Positions 8,696-18,109 of a stretch of DNA of 58,331 bases are shown piece after piece; positions within the stretch are counted from its first letter, which is position 1, and every line of letters starts with the position of its first letter. Position numbers and translations under genes: made by a program. The notes under the pieces are model-generated. The model was not told the origin of the DNA. It saw only the letters and a list, made by a program, of their open reading frames with translations, and did not search any database. Source of the DNA: Pseudomonas gingeri (GTDB lineage Bacteria; Pseudomonadota; Gammaproteobacteria; Pseudomonadales; Pseudomonadaceae); NCBI RefSeq assembly GCF_013386165.1, contig NZ_JACAOS010000023.1, positions 1-58,331 of the forward strand, written 5' to 3'.

Positions 8696-8719
8696 GCCCG
8701 GCATCGCTGCGATGCGGTG

Positions 8720-8906
8720 CCCCGACAAGCCAGCGCCTACGGAGGCCTCGGCAATACGATATTTTTGTGGTGAGACACAATTCTGTAGGAGCCGGCTTGC
8801 TGGCGATGGCGGCCAGATAAGCGCCGCAAGACTCAAGGGCCTCATCGCTGGCAAGCCAGCTCCTACGAAAGCCTCGGCAATACGATATTTTTGTGGTGAG
8901 ACACAA
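8720..8906. repeat. REP/REPIN cluster downstream of RAYT gene
   Basis: REP copies lie at about 8720-8741 (degenerate), 8785-8812 and 8845-8870, alternating in orientation. Two copies of the linker GATATTTTTGTGGTGAGACA lie at about 8758-8777 and 8883-8902. The same alternating layout is found at 1-150, more than 8 kb away. Confidence 0.85.
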
Positions 8907-9020
8907 TCCTGCAACGCCCAGGGCTGCGACCTTGGTCGACACTGACGCCGCCCGGCCATCGTGCGAGACTGTAGCGCCAGGGCCGGACTGCCCTCGGGAT
9001 GTCTTTTGCCGGGAGTTTCC

Positions 9021-12000
9021 ATGTCGCTGTCCAGCGGGCTGATCGCCGCCGTCGCCCTGGCCTATATGGCCGTTATGTTCGCCATCGCCTTTTATGGTGA
9101 CCGCCGCAGCGCGCCCCTGCCACCCCGCGTGCGAGCCTGGGTGTACAGCCTGTCGCTGGCCGTCTATTGCACCAGCTGGACCTTCTTCGGCGCGGTCGGC
9201 CAGGCCGCCGACCAGCTCTGGGCGTTCCTGCCGATCTACCTCGGCCCCGTGCTGTTGCTGGTGTTGGCGCCCTGGGTCCTGCAAAAGATGGTGCTGATCA
9301 GCAAACAGGAAAATATCACCTCCATCGCCGACTTCATCGCCGCCCGCTATGGCAAGTCGCAGTCCCTGGCGGTGGTGGTGGCGCTGATCTGCCTGGTCGG
9401 TGTGCTGCCCTACATCGCCCTGCAACTCAAGGCCATCGTCCTCGGCGTCAACCTGTTGATCGGCGCCGGTGCCGACGCCATGGGCGTGCGCGCCCAGGAC
9501 ACGGCGCTGGTGGTGTCGCTGATCCTGGCGCTGTTCACCATCGTCTTCGGGACCCGCAACCTCGACGCCACCGAACACCACCGCGGCATGGTGCTGGCCA
9601 TCGCCTTCGAATCCCTGGTCAAGCTGTTTGCCTTTCTCGCCGTCGGAGCCTTCGTCACCTACGGCCTGTATGACGGTTTCGACGACCTGTTCAACCAGGC
9701 CAGAACCTCGGCGCTGCTGGCCGAATACTGGGAAGAAACGGTCAACTGGCCGTCCATGGTGGTACAGACCGGCGTGGCGATGATGGCAATCATCTGCCTG
9801 CCCCGGCAGTTCCACGTCACCGTGGTGGAAAACATCGAGCCCCAGGACCTGCGCCTGGCCAAGTGGGTGTTCCCCGCCTACCTGATCCTGGCGGCGCTGT
9901 TCGTGGTCCCCATCGCCCTCGCCGGGCGCATGATGTTGCCCGTCGATGTCTTGCGCGATTCCTACGTCATCAGCCTGCCCCTGGCCCAGGCCCATCCGGC
10001 GCTGGCCTTGTTGGCCTTTATCGGCGGCGCCTCGGCGGCCACCGGCATGGTGATTGTCGCCAGTGTCGCGCTGTCGACCATGGTCTCCAACGACATGCTG
10101 CTGCCCTGGCTGCTGCGCCGGCAGAACTCCGAGCGGCCGTTCGAAGTATTCCGCCACTGGATGCTCTCGGTACGCCGGGTCAGCATCGTTGCCATTTTGC
10201 TGCTGGCCTATGTCAGCTACCGCCTGCTGGGCTCGACCGCGAGCCTGGCGACCATCGGCCAGATCGCCTTCGCCGCCGTGACCCAACTGGCGCCAGCCAT
10301 GCTTGGCGCGCTGTACTGGAAACAGGCGAACCGTCGAGGTGTGTTTGCGGGTATCGCCGGCGGGACCTTCCTCTGGTTCTACACCCTGATCCTGCCGATC
10401 GCCGCCCACAGCCTGGGCTGGTCACTGAACAGTTTCCCAGGGCTGGCCTGGCTGCACGGCAACCCGCTGAACCTGCCCATCAGCCCGCTGACCCAGGGCG
10501 TGGTGCTGTCACTGGCGGGCAATTTCACCCTGTTCGCCTGGGTCTCGGTGCTGTCGCGCACGCGGGTCTCCGAGCACTGGCAGGCCGGACGTTTTATCGG
10601 CCAGGAACTCAACGCCCGCCCCGGCGCCCGCTCGATGCTGGCGGTGCAGATCGAAGACCTGCTGACCCTCGCCGCGCGCTTTGTCGGCGAAGAACGCGCG
10701 CGCCAGAGCTTTATCCGTTTCGCCTATCGCCAGGGCAAGGGTTTCAACCCGAACCAGAACGCCGACAGCGACTGGATCGCCCATACCGAACGCCTGCTGG
10801 CCGGGGTACTCGGGGCTTCCTCGACCCGAGCAGTGGTGAAAGCGGCCATCGAAGGGCGGGAAATGCAACTCGAAGATGTCGTCCGGATCGCCGACGAAGC
10901 CTCCGAAGTGCTGCAGTTCAACCGCGCGTTGCTGCAAGGCGCCATCGAAAACATTACCCAGGGCATCAGCGTGGTCGACCCGTCCCTGAAGCTGGTGGCC
11001 TGGAACCGGCGTTACCTGGAACTGTTCAATTACCCGGACGGCCTGATCAGCGTCGGCCGGCCGATTGCCGACATCATCCGCTACAACGCCGAGCGCGGTT
11101 TATGCGGTCCCGGCGAGGCTGAAGTGCACGTCGCCCGGCGCCTGCACTGGATGCGTCAGGGCCGTGCGCACACCTCGGAACGGCTGTTCCCCAATGGCCG
11201 GGTGATCGAGCTGATCGGCAACCCGATGCCCGGTGGCGGTTTTGTCATGAGCTTCACCGACATCACCGCGTTCCGCGAGGCCGAAAAAGCCCTCACCGAA
11301 GCCAACGAGGGCCTGGAACAGCGCGTCACCGAACGGACCCACGAACTGTCGCAACTGAACGTCGCCCTGACCGAGGCCAAGGGCACGGCGGAGTCGGCCA
11401 ATCAGTCCAAGACCCGCTTTCTCGCGGCGGTCAGCCACGACCTGATGCAGCCGCTGAACGCCGCCCGCCTGTTCTCCGCCGCCCTCTCCCACCAGGACGA
11501 CAGCCTGTCCCGGGAAGCCCAGCAACTGGTCCAGCACCTGGACAGCTCGCTACGCTCGGCCGAAGACCTGATCAGCGACCTGCTGGATATCTCGCGCCTG
11601 GAGAACGGCAAGATCACACCGAACCCGCAGTCCTTTGTCCTCAATGATCTGTTCGACACCCTCGGCGCGGAATTCAAGGCCCTGGCCCAGGAACAGGGCA
11701 TGACCTTCCGGGTTCGCGGCAGCCGCTTGCCGGTGAACAGCGACATCAAGCTGTTGCGGCGGATCCTGCAAAACTTCCTGACCAATGCCTTCCGCTACGC
11801 CAAGGGCCCGGTCCTGCTCGGGGTACGGCGCCAGGGCGGGCAACTGTCGTTGGAGGTCTGGGACCGCGGGCCGGGCATTCCAGAGGACAAGCGCCAAGTG
11901 ATTTTCGAGGAATTCAAACGCCTCGACAGCCACCAGACTCGCGCCGAAAAAGGCCTGGGGTTGGGCCTGGCGATTGCCGACGGGCTGTGCCGGGTGCTCG

Positions 12001-12491
12001 GGCATCGCCTGCAAGTGCGCTCCTGGCCAGGGCGTGGCAGCGTGTTCAGCGTCAACGTGCCGATTGCCAGCCAGTCAGCGAGTGCGTCCGGCCAGATCGC
12101 CGCCGTTAACGGCCAGGCGTTGAGTGGTGCCCAGGTGTTATGCGTGGATAACGAAGACAGCATTCTGATCGGCATGCACAGCCTGCTGACCCGCTGGGGC
12201 TGCCGGGTTTCGACCGCACGCAATCGCGAGGAATGCGCCGCCTTGCTCGATGGCGGCCTGCGTCCGCAACTGGCACTGGTGGACTATCACCTGGATGACG
12301 GCGAGACCGGCACCGGCTTGATGACCTGGATGCGCACACGCCTGGCGGAGCCGCTGCCGGGCGTGGTGATCAGCGCCGACCTGCGCCCGGAGACCGTCGC
12401 GCAGGTGCATGGGGCGGGATTGGAATACCTGGCCAAGCCGGTGAAACCGGCGGCGCTGCGGGCCTTGTTGAGCCGGCACCTGCCTCTTTGA
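9021..12491 (+). CDS. SSS-domain hybrid sensor histidine kinase / response regulator
   Basis: A 1156-residue membrane-bound hybrid kinase. Residues 1-490 are a sodium:solute-symporter-like domain with about 13 helices, as in CbrA. Residues about 635-740 are a PAS domain of the PAS-7 type, followed by a coiled coil. HisKA carries H806 in SHDLMQPLNAARLF. The HATPase domain shows an N-box (NFLTNAFRYA) and G-boxes (DRGPGIP, GLGLGLAIADGL). The C-terminal receiver has the phospho-acceptor D1088 in LALVDYHLDD. It may sense a solute through the symporter module, but the ligand and cognate regulator are not visible. The start at 9021 has GGGAG upstream; an in-frame start at 8961 would lie against the REP cluster. 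It resembles the P. aeruginosa PA3271 type from memory. It is convergent with rmuC, 11 bp apart. Confidence 0.9.
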   Translation: MSLSSGLIAAVALAYMAVMFAIAFYGDRRSAPLPPRVRAWVYSLSLAVYCTSWTFFGAVGQAADQLWAFLPIYLGPVLLLVLAPWVLQKMVLISKQENITSIADFIAARYGKSQSLAVVVALICLVGVLPYIALQLKAIVLGVNLLIGAGADAMGVRAQDTALVVSLILALFTIVFGTRNLDATEHHRGMVLAIAFESLVKLFAFLAVGAFVTYGLYDGFDDLFNQARTSALLAEYWEETVNWPSMVVQTGVAMMAIICLPRQFHVTVVENIEPQDLRLAKWVFPAYLILAALFVVPIALAGRMMLPVDVLRDSYVISLPLAQAHPALALLAFIGGASAATGMVIVASVALSTMVSNDMLLPWLLRRQNSERPFEVFRHWMLSVRRVSIVAILLLAYVSYRLLGSTASLATIGQIAFAAVTQLAPAMLGALYWKQANRRGVFAGIAGGTFLWFYTLILPIAAHSLGWSLNSFPGLAWLHGNPLNLPISPLTQGVVLSLAGNFTLFAWVSVLSRTRVSEHWQAGRFIGQELNARPGARSMLAVQIEDLLTLAARFVGEERARQSFIRFAYRQGKGFNPNQNADSDWIAHTERLLAGVLGASSTRAVVKAAIEGREMQLEDVVRIADEASEVLQFNRALLQGAIENITQGISVVDPSLKLVAWNRRYLELFNYPDGLISVGRPIADIIRYNAERGLCGPGEAEVHVARRLHWMRQGRAHTSERLFPNGRVIELIGNPMPGGGFVMSFTDITAFREAEKALTEANEGLEQRVTERTHELSQLNVALTEAKGTAESANQSKTRFLAAVSHDLMQPLNAARLFSAALSHQDDSLSREAQQLVQHLDSSLRSAEDLISDLLDISRLENGKITPNPQSFVLNDLFDTLGAEFKALAQEQGMTFRVRGSRLPVNSDIKLLRRILQNFLTNAFRYAKGPVLLGVRRQGGQLSLEVWDRGPGIPEDKRQVIFEEFKRLDSHQTRAEKGLGLGLAIADGLCRVLGHRLQVRSWPGRGSVFSVNVPIASQSASASGQIAAVNGQALSGAQVLCVDNEDSILIGMHSLLTRWGCRVSTARNREECAALLDGGLRPQLALVDYHLDDGETGTGLMTWMRTRLAEPLPGVVISADLRPETVAQVHGAGLEYLAKPVKPAALRALLSRHLPL

Positions 12492-12502
12492 ACGCGGACT
12501 GA

Positions 12503-13981
12503 TTACTCCGGCAACTGCAGCACGCCGTCTTCGTCGGTCATCGCCCGCTCCAGCAGCTCCGTCGGCAGGCTCTTGCTCGCCCGTGCGCCCAACAGCTTGA
12601 GTTGCTCGCTGCGGCTGACCAGGTTGCCACGTCCATCTGTCAGCTTGTTGCGGGCGGCGGCGTAGGCCTTGTCCAGTTGCTGGAGGCGATTGCCGACCTC
12701 GTCCAGGTCCTGGATAAACAACACGAACTTGTCGTACAGCCAACCGGCGCGCTCGGCGATTTCCCGGGCGTTCTGGCTCTGACGCTCCTGCTTCCAGAGG
12801 CTGTCGATCACCCGCAAGGTGGCGAGCAGAGTGGTCGGACTGACAATCACGATATTGCGGTCGAAGGCTTCCTGGAACAGGTTCGGCTCAGCCTGCAAGG
12901 CCGCCGAAAACGCCGCTTCGATGGGCACGAAAAGCAAGACGAAATCCAGGCTGTGCAGACCCTCCAGACGCTTGTAGTCCTTGCCGGCAAGGCCTTTCAC
13001 ATGATTGCGCAGCGACAGCACATGCTGCTTGAGCGCCGCCTGGCCGATCGCCTCGTCATCGGCGCCGACGTATTGTTGGTAGGCCGTCAGGCTGACCTTG
13101 GAATCCACCACCACCTGCTTGTCACCCGGCAACAGAATCAGCACATCCGGCTGGAAACGCTCGCCGTCCGGCCCTTTCAGGCTGACCTGGGTCTGGTACT
13201 CGCGGCCCTTTTCCAACCCGGCATGCTCCAGCACACGCTCGAGAATCAACTCGCCCCAGTTACCCTGGGTTTTCTGGCCCTTGAGCGCCCGAGTCAGGTT
13301 GGTCGCCTCATCGCTCAGGCGCAGGTTCAGCTGTTGCAGGCGCTCCAGTTCCTTGCCCAGGGAGAAGCGCTCGCGGGCTTCCTGTTGATAACTTTCTTCC
13401 ACGCGTTTTTCGAAAGACTGGATACGTTCCTTCAACGGGTCGAGCAATTGTCCGAGGCGTTGCTGGCTGTTTTCGGCAAACCGCGCCTCGCGCTCATCGA
13501 AGATCTTTCCGGCCAGTTCGGCAAACTGCGCACGCAGTTCGTCCCGCGAACCCTGCAGGTCGTCCAGGCGCTGCTGATGGCTGTCCTGTTGTTCCCGCAG
13601 CTCGGCACTCAAGGACGCCGCCTGGGCATCCAGACGACGCAGCTCGGCCTCTTTCTGGGCGCGCTCGAGGTTCCAGGCATGGGAGGCGTCACGGCCGTTA
13701 TCACGCTCGACCTGCAACAACTCGACTTCCCGGCGCAACGCCGCCAGTTCCGCCTGCTTGACCGCATTGGCCTGACTCAGGTCGCTGACCTCGTCACGGC
13801 AGGCATCCAACTGCGCGTTAAGACCGTCCTGCCCCAAGCGGACGCCGCTCAAACGCTCGTCCAACAGCGCCAACTCGGCCTGGGCAGCGCTCGCCCGGCG
13901 CTGCAACTGCCAGGCCAGTGCCAGCAACGGCAACGCCGCGCCCGCCAAACCGAGCAAGAGACTGGTCAGATCCAACGCCAT
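12503..13981 (-). CDS. rmuC: RmuC-family DNA recombination protein
   Basis: A 492-residue protein with one N-terminal membrane anchor (LTSLLLGLAGAALPLLALAW), a long coiled coil at about 30-210, and the RmuC nuclease-like domain at about 230-430. Recognisable stretches are GNWGELILERVLEHAGL, FQPDVLILLPGDKQVVVDSK and LDFVLLFVPIEAAF. E. coli RmuC limits recombination at inverted repeats; the D-x17-DSK pattern suits a restriction-endonuclease-like fold. The ATG at 13981, with GGGAG upstream, is preferred over one at 14029. Confidence 0.93.
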   Translation of the reverse strand: MALDLTSLLLGLAGAALPLLALAWQLQRRASAAQAELALLDERLSGVRLGQDGLNAQLDACRDEVSDLSQANAVKQAELAALRREVELLQVERDNGRDASHAWNLERAQKEAELRRLDAQAASLSAELREQQDSHQQRLDDLQGSRDELRAQFAELAGKIFDEREARFAENSQQRLGQLLDPLKERIQSFEKRVEESYQQEARERFSLGKELERLQQLNLRLSDEATNLTRALKGQKTQGNWGELILERVLEHAGLEKGREYQTQVSLKGPDGERFQPDVLILLPGDKQVVVDSKVSLTAYQQYVGADDEAIGQAALKQHVLSLRNHVKGLAGKDYKRLEGLHSLDFVLLFVPIEAAFSAALQAEPNLFQEAFDRNIVIVSPTTLLATLRVIDSLWKQERQSQNAREIAERAGWLYDKFVLFIQDLDEVGNRLQQLDKAYAAARNKLTDGRGNLVSRSEQLKLLGARASKSLPTELLERAMTDEDGVLQLPE

Positions 13982-15026
13982 AAGGACTCCCGAGGTGCCA
14001 ACGAAGTGTAAAAAATCAAGGGTAACCAACGTGATCGGCCAGGGACAGGTCGAGCCGAGTAGAAATCGTATCGGGCCTGAACAGGGACAAGAGCGCCAAG
14101 GGAAATTTCATGTGGCATTGCACGCCAGATCGCGGGGCGCGCCACTCTACGCTGTTTTTCATACGGGTAAAGTCGAAAAAACGCGGCATGCCCGTGCTAG
14201 AGCAAGCGCTTGGGACAATCCACAGAAGCTGTGGATAACTCAGTGGACAACCCCTCTCCAACCCTCGCAAAGCCGCATGGAATGGGGCTCGCAGTCAAAC
14301 TGTCGATTTTTTCACCAATAAAAAAAGACGATATTTTTCATTGACTTGTATTTGCGATACAGGCATTCGAGGGACAGATTGCGCAGATGACAGTCAGGTG
14401 ACAAGCCGTGGCCCGATTGTGCACAAGTAGTGCGGCAACGGTTATATCGACGCACCTTTTTTGCACAGGCCCGGCCATGGGCTTTTCCACACGGCACATC
14501 ACGCCCTCTTCCGTGCAGTGCCCCACCGGCTCAATCCCGCCTCGACGCCAGGGCAGCACCCTGGGCAATATTTTTTGCTAACACACTTCCCTTATCCGTT
14601 TCAATGCGCTAGTATCCGCAGCGTTAGTACCAAGCTGAAAGTCAATTCTGGTCGAACATTCCCTCTAAGCACTCTCCAAAATGGATCAGTCGCTCAACAG
14701 AAGGGATCGACCCCTCGATGGTTTCCAGGTAAATCCTCGCAGTACAGCCTTTGAAGGCGACTGTCGAATACGATTACTCTGACCGAACCAACCTGCAAGA
14801 TTGATCAGGATCTTCACCCCGGGCCCAGAACCTTTGCCCTTGTTGTGATTGCCTGCCCTCCTAAGTACCTACCTGCCAGCCCCAGCGCCACTTAATTTCA
14901 TGCGCTCAACTGGCGGCTTTGTTCCAGTCAGGTTCTTCGTCAGATCCATAATGGTTCGACGCTACTGGAACGTTTTAACGTTGCACGGATCAGATTCCGT
15001 GTCATTTGCAGGAACACCTAATAATT
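13982..15026. other. 1-kb stretch without a recognisable gene
   Basis: No reading frame here has protein-like character on either strand. Visible items: a perfect inverted repeat ATCCACAG-AAG-CTGTGGAT at 14218-14236, which includes the DnaA-box-like TGTGGATAA at 14230-14238; an AT-rich tract at 14310-14345; and a second AT-rich spot near 14570. The right part must hold the promoter of the small gene at 15027. A small RNA could be present, but no convincing promoter-terminator pair was found. Confidence 0.5.
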
Positions 15027-15251
15027 ATGTCGACTCAAATCCATACCCAGGACGCCATTCGCACCCTGACCAACGCCTTCGCACCAATGAACTGCCTGAT
15101 CATGGCCGCTCGCAAAGGCTGCTTCAGCTTCACGCTGGTCAACGAACACGGTATCGCTCGTCACAGCGAACGCCTGTATCCCGACCAGTATTCCAGCGCC
15201 GAGCCGCTGCAGGCGGTCATTGATCGCACGCGTCAGGCCCTGGTTGCCTAA
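15027..15251 (+). CDS. conserved small hypothetical protein, 74 aa
   Basis: A 74-residue cytoplasmic protein starting MSTQIHTQDAIRTLTNAF, with LIMAARKGCFSFTLVNEHG in the middle. No known domain is recognised. The frame is protein-like and the gene is followed closely by a clean intrinsic terminator (15279-15303), which supports expression. The ATG at 15027 has AGGAA about 13 bases upstream; an upstream in-frame codon at 15006 is less likely. The gene stands alone after a 1-kb empty stretch. Confidence 0.65.
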   Translation: MSTQIHTQDAIRTLTNAFAPMNCLIMAARKGCFSFTLVNEHGIARHSERLYPDQYSSAEPLQAVIDRTRQALVA

Positions 15252-15278
15252 AGTTCGAAACAAGCTGTAACCCAAAAG

Positions 15279-15303
15279 CCCGGCCTTTGTTGCCGGGTTT
15301 TTT
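15279..15303 (+). terminator. intrinsic terminator after 74-aa gene
   Basis: Stem CCCGGC (15279-15284) and GCCGGG (15292-15297) with a 7-base loop and a T6 run. It lies 28 bp after the stop codon at 15251. Confidence 0.85.
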
Positions 15304-15542
15304 ATTGCCTGAAGTTTCGCGATTTTGGCTGTATTACTAAGCACGAATAAATATATAGGCCGCGCTCAGATGGCTTAAATATTTTAAAAACAGTCCTTTA
15401 CAACAAAGATATGACACTACACTTCAACTCAAGCGGCCCGGGCCGCTTCCGGCGGGCCTGAACGCCTCAACCGCTACCAGAGGCCAGGCCACGCCGACCA
15501 ATAAAAAACGCCGATTACACCGGCAGGAGCATCGAGGGTGTC

Positions 15543-16025
15543 ATGGGTATCGCCGCCAGGGAACTGCGCCTTTATGTGATTCGTCCGACCCTGTTGTACC
15601 TGGGCCGCCACAGCCCGAGCGCCGAAGCGCTGCTGCTGGGAATCGCAGCGAGCCAGTCGGACCTCGGCTCGGCCCTGCACGACCGCCGTGGCCACGGCCT
15701 GTACTGCATCGACGAGAGCCGCCACGCCGCGTTATGGGACCGCTACCTGGCCCCGGACCCGGAATTGGCCAGTCTGGTTCGCGGTCTCGCCAGTCAGCAC
15801 GCCTTTTTTAGCAGCCCAAATCTGGAACTTGCGGTCAATCTTCGTTATGCCACGGCCATCGCCTGGCTATTGGTAGAAGAACACCACCCTCACCTGCCCG
15901 CTATCGACGATCTGCTCGGTATGGCGCGGATATGGAGACAGACTTTCCAGCCACAAGGACGTTTAAGGGATTTCACCCGCGCCTGGCGAAGTTGTGACTC
16001 TTCGGTCACTTCCGTCACCTGTTAG
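15543..16025 (+). CDS. hypothetical protein, 160 aa, possibly phage-related
   Basis: A 160-residue helical protein beginning MGIAARELRLYVIRPTLLYL. The stretch SPSAEALLLGIAASQSDLG and the later LAVNLRYATAIAWLLV recall, from memory, small proteins encoded by Pseudomonas phages and by the chromosome next to the fadL-like gene; no function is known to me. The start ATG at 15543 has GAGGG at about 15533. The C-terminus is rich in Ser/Thr/Cys (CDSSVTSVTC) and may be eroded. It is 144 bp upstream of the porin gene and probably transcribed separately. Confidence 0.55.
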   Translation: MGIAARELRLYVIRPTLLYLGRHSPSAEALLLGIAASQSDLGSALHDRRGHGLYCIDESRHAALWDRYLAPDPELASLVRGLASQHAFFSSPNLELAVNLRYATAIAWLLVEEHHPHLPAIDDLLGMARIWRQTFQPQGRLRDFTRAWRSCDSSVTSVTC

Positions 16026-16169
16026 TGCCAAAACCCAGTTTCTGAAAAAACTCAGCGACTTTGGTCGGATTGTCCTACAAAACCGCTCTATCTCCAGCCA
16101 TTCAGCCTATAGCGTCGAAGCGAAAATGTTGGTAATTTTCGCCTCGGTGATCACCACGGAGTTCTAATA

Positions 16170-17420
16170 ATGAAAAAAGTAATGCTCAAGACCACACTCA
16201 GCCTTTCTGTTGCTCTGGCATCCACCCAGTTGTTCGCAAGTGGCTTTGCGCTCAACGAACAGAGCATCAGCGGGATGGGGACCGGTTATGCGGGTCGATC
16301 TTCTTCTGCCGAAGATGCAAGCACCGTTTACGGCAACCCTGCCGGTATGTCCCTGCTCGGTCGCGATCAAGTGACTGCGGGTGTAGCAACGATTGATGCC
16401 ACCAGCCATATCAGGAATGCCAGCGGCAATCCCGGTACCAGCGACGGTGACATGGTCCCGTTCACCTCTGTACCCAATGCGTTCTTCGTCAAGCAACTGG
16501 GTAACGGCTGGGCCCTGGGTCTGGGTGCCTATGCGCCTTTCGGCCTGATAACCGATTATGAAAGCGGCTTTGGCGGTAGTAACTTCGGCCAAAAGAGCGA
16601 AGTCAAGGTTGTCACCCTGCAACCGACTGTCAGCTATGCGTTCAACGATATAGTTTCCGTCGGCTTCGGTCCGACCATCAACCGTATGAGTGGCGAGCTG
16701 AGTTCCACCCTGGCTGCACCACCGATTGGTACCGGCTTTGTGGACGTCAAGGGTGACGACACAGCCATCGGCTACAACATCGGGGTTATCGTCCAACCGA
16801 CCAACACCACCCGCCTGGGTATGACCTACCACTCCAAGGTCAGCTACTCGCTGGATGGTCACACCTCTGTTACCGGCCTCGGTCCTTTTATTCCAGACGC
16901 ACGCTACAAGGGCTCCCTGGATATCACCACGCCAGAGAACCTGGACTTCTCGATCACCCAGAAACTGGATGATCAGTGGACTGTCTATGGCGGTGCCACT
17001 TGGACTCGCTGGAGCCGCCTGCAAAACATCACTATCAACAACCAGGGTGTGAGCGGGCCGCTCGCTGGCGGTATCACCACCATCACTGAGCAGCAAAACT
17101 GGCGTGATACCTGGGCTTCGGCCATCGGCGTGGCCTACCGGGTCAACAAGGAATGGGTGCTGCGCAGTGGTCTCTCGGTTGACCAATCGCCCACCAACAA
17201 CACTGACCGTTCCGTGCGCATCCCTACGGGTGATCGCAAGGCCATCAGCTTTGGTGCAGGCTGGAGCCCGACCGACGACCTGACCATCGACCTCGCCGTT
17301 TCCTATCTCAAGGAAAAAGATGTCGATGTCAACCTCAGCAACCCTCAGAAAGGCACCTACAGCGCCGAGTACGAAAACAGCGCATGGGGCTACGGCCTGG
17401 GCGCGACGTACAAGTTCTGA
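16170..17420 (+). CDS. FadL/OmpP1/TodX-family outer-membrane transporter
   Basis: A 416-residue outer-membrane beta-barrel. A signal peptide, MKKVMLKTTLSLSVALASTQLFA, precedes SGFALNEQSISGMGTGYAG, the FadL-type plug region. NPAGMSLLG matches the family NPA motif, and the chain ends in aromatic-rich strands with a terminal Phe (GLGATYKF), as needed for BAM assembly. Family members import long-chain fatty acids or hydrophobic aromatics. The ATG at 16170 is 5 bases after a TTCTAATA stretch with GGAG further up. A bidirectional terminator separates it from the convergent peroxidase gene. Confidence 0.92.
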   Translation: MKKVMLKTTLSLSVALASTQLFASGFALNEQSISGMGTGYAGRSSSAEDASTVYGNPAGMSLLGRDQVTAGVATIDATSHIRNASGNPGTSDGDMVPFTSVPNAFFVKQLGNGWALGLGAYAPFGLITDYESGFGGSNFGQKSEVKVVTLQPTVSYAFNDIVSVGFGPTINRMSGELSSTLAAPPIGTGFVDVKGDDTAIGYNIGVIVQPTNTTRLGMTYHSKVSYSLDGHTSVTGLGPFIPDARYKGSLDITTPENLDFSITQKLDDQWTVYGGATWTRWSRLQNITINNQGVSGPLAGGITTITEQQNWRDTWASAIGVAYRVNKEWVLRSGLSVDQSPTNNTDRSVRIPTGDRKAISFGAGWSPTDDLTIDLAVSYLKEKDVDVNLSNPQKGTYSAEYENSAWGYGLGATYKF

Positions 17421-17457
17421 TTCACGACGGGCCTGAACCGCTCGTTAGCTGGATAGA

Positions 17458-17487
17458 AAAAAACCGCATCGTCTGATGCGGTTTTTT
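17458..17487. terminator. bidirectional intrinsic terminator
   Basis: A perfect hairpin AAAAAACCGCATC / GATGCGGTTTTTT with a 4-base loop. It gives a T-run on both strands, so it can end both the fadL-like gene and the convergent peroxidase operon. Confidence 0.92.
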
Positions 17488-17502
17488 ATTGCCTGATGTT
17501 TA

Positions 17503-18054
17503 TCAGGGCTTCGAGGCAATGGCCTTTTCCACCGCCTCGATCAGCTCGGGGTTATCCGGCTTGGTCAGACTGGAGAAGTGCGCGATCACCTTGCCCTGGC
17601 GATCCACCACATACTTGTAGAAATTCCACTTCGGCGCCGCGCTCTGCTGTGCCAGCACCTTGAACAGGTGCACGGCATCCGGCCCCCTGACCGACTGCGG
17701 CTCGGTCATGGTGAAGGTGACGCCGTAGTTCACATAACAGACCTTGGCCGTCTCGGCACCATCGTTGGACTCCTGCTTGAAGTCATCCGACGGCACGCCG
17801 ATCAGCTCCAGGCCCTGCCCCTTGTAACGCTGATAGAGCGCCTCGAGGCCCTTGAACTGCGGGGCAAAGCCGCAGAAGCTGGCGGTGTTGACGATCACCA
17901 GCGGCTTGCCGGCAAAACGCTGGCAAAGATCGATGGACTCCTTGGCCCGCAACTTCGGCAACTGCCCCTGCAACAACTCGGGGCAATCGGCAGCCAGGGC
18001 TGCGCCCGAAAAAGCCATCAGCACTGCAGGCACTACCAGCCAGCGCATCGCCAT
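17503..18054 (-). CDS. exported glutathione peroxidase family protein
   Basis: A 183-residue thiol peroxidase with a signal peptide (MAMRWLVVPAVLMAFSGAAL, cleavage after about residue 22), so it acts in the periplasm. The peroxidatic Cys is C61 in NTASFCGFAPQFKGLE, and WNFYKY contains W143 and N144. The usual NQF motif reads SDDF here, so Asp replaces the catalytic Gln, as in many bacterial GPx-like proteins that probably use thioredoxin rather than glutathione. Start choices are ATG 18054 or 18048; the frame runs open to 18120 but that part is not signal-like. It follows the 40-codon gene by 55 bp and probably belongs to the MFS operon. Confidence 0.88.
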   Translation of the reverse strand: MAMRWLVVPAVLMAFSGAALAADCPELLQGQLPKLRAKESIDLCQRFAGKPLVIVNTASFCGFAPQFKGLEALYQRYKGQGLELIGVPSDDFKQESNDGAETAKVCYVNYGVTFTMTEPQSVRGPDAVHLFKVLAQQSAAPKWNFYKYVVDRQGKVIAHFSSLTKPDNPELIEAVEKAIASKP

Positions 18055-18109
18055 ATCCAGCGTCCTTGAAAAAAGATCGGACCTCGACGTTACTCGCACC
18101 GGCGCGCGT

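Noticed and set aside
14218..14238. Possible replication origin at DnaA-box-like sequence
   Set aside because: Only one perfect box and one mirrored half-box are present, and no dnaA, dnaN or gidA gene is nearby. hda at 37 kb is not an origin marker.
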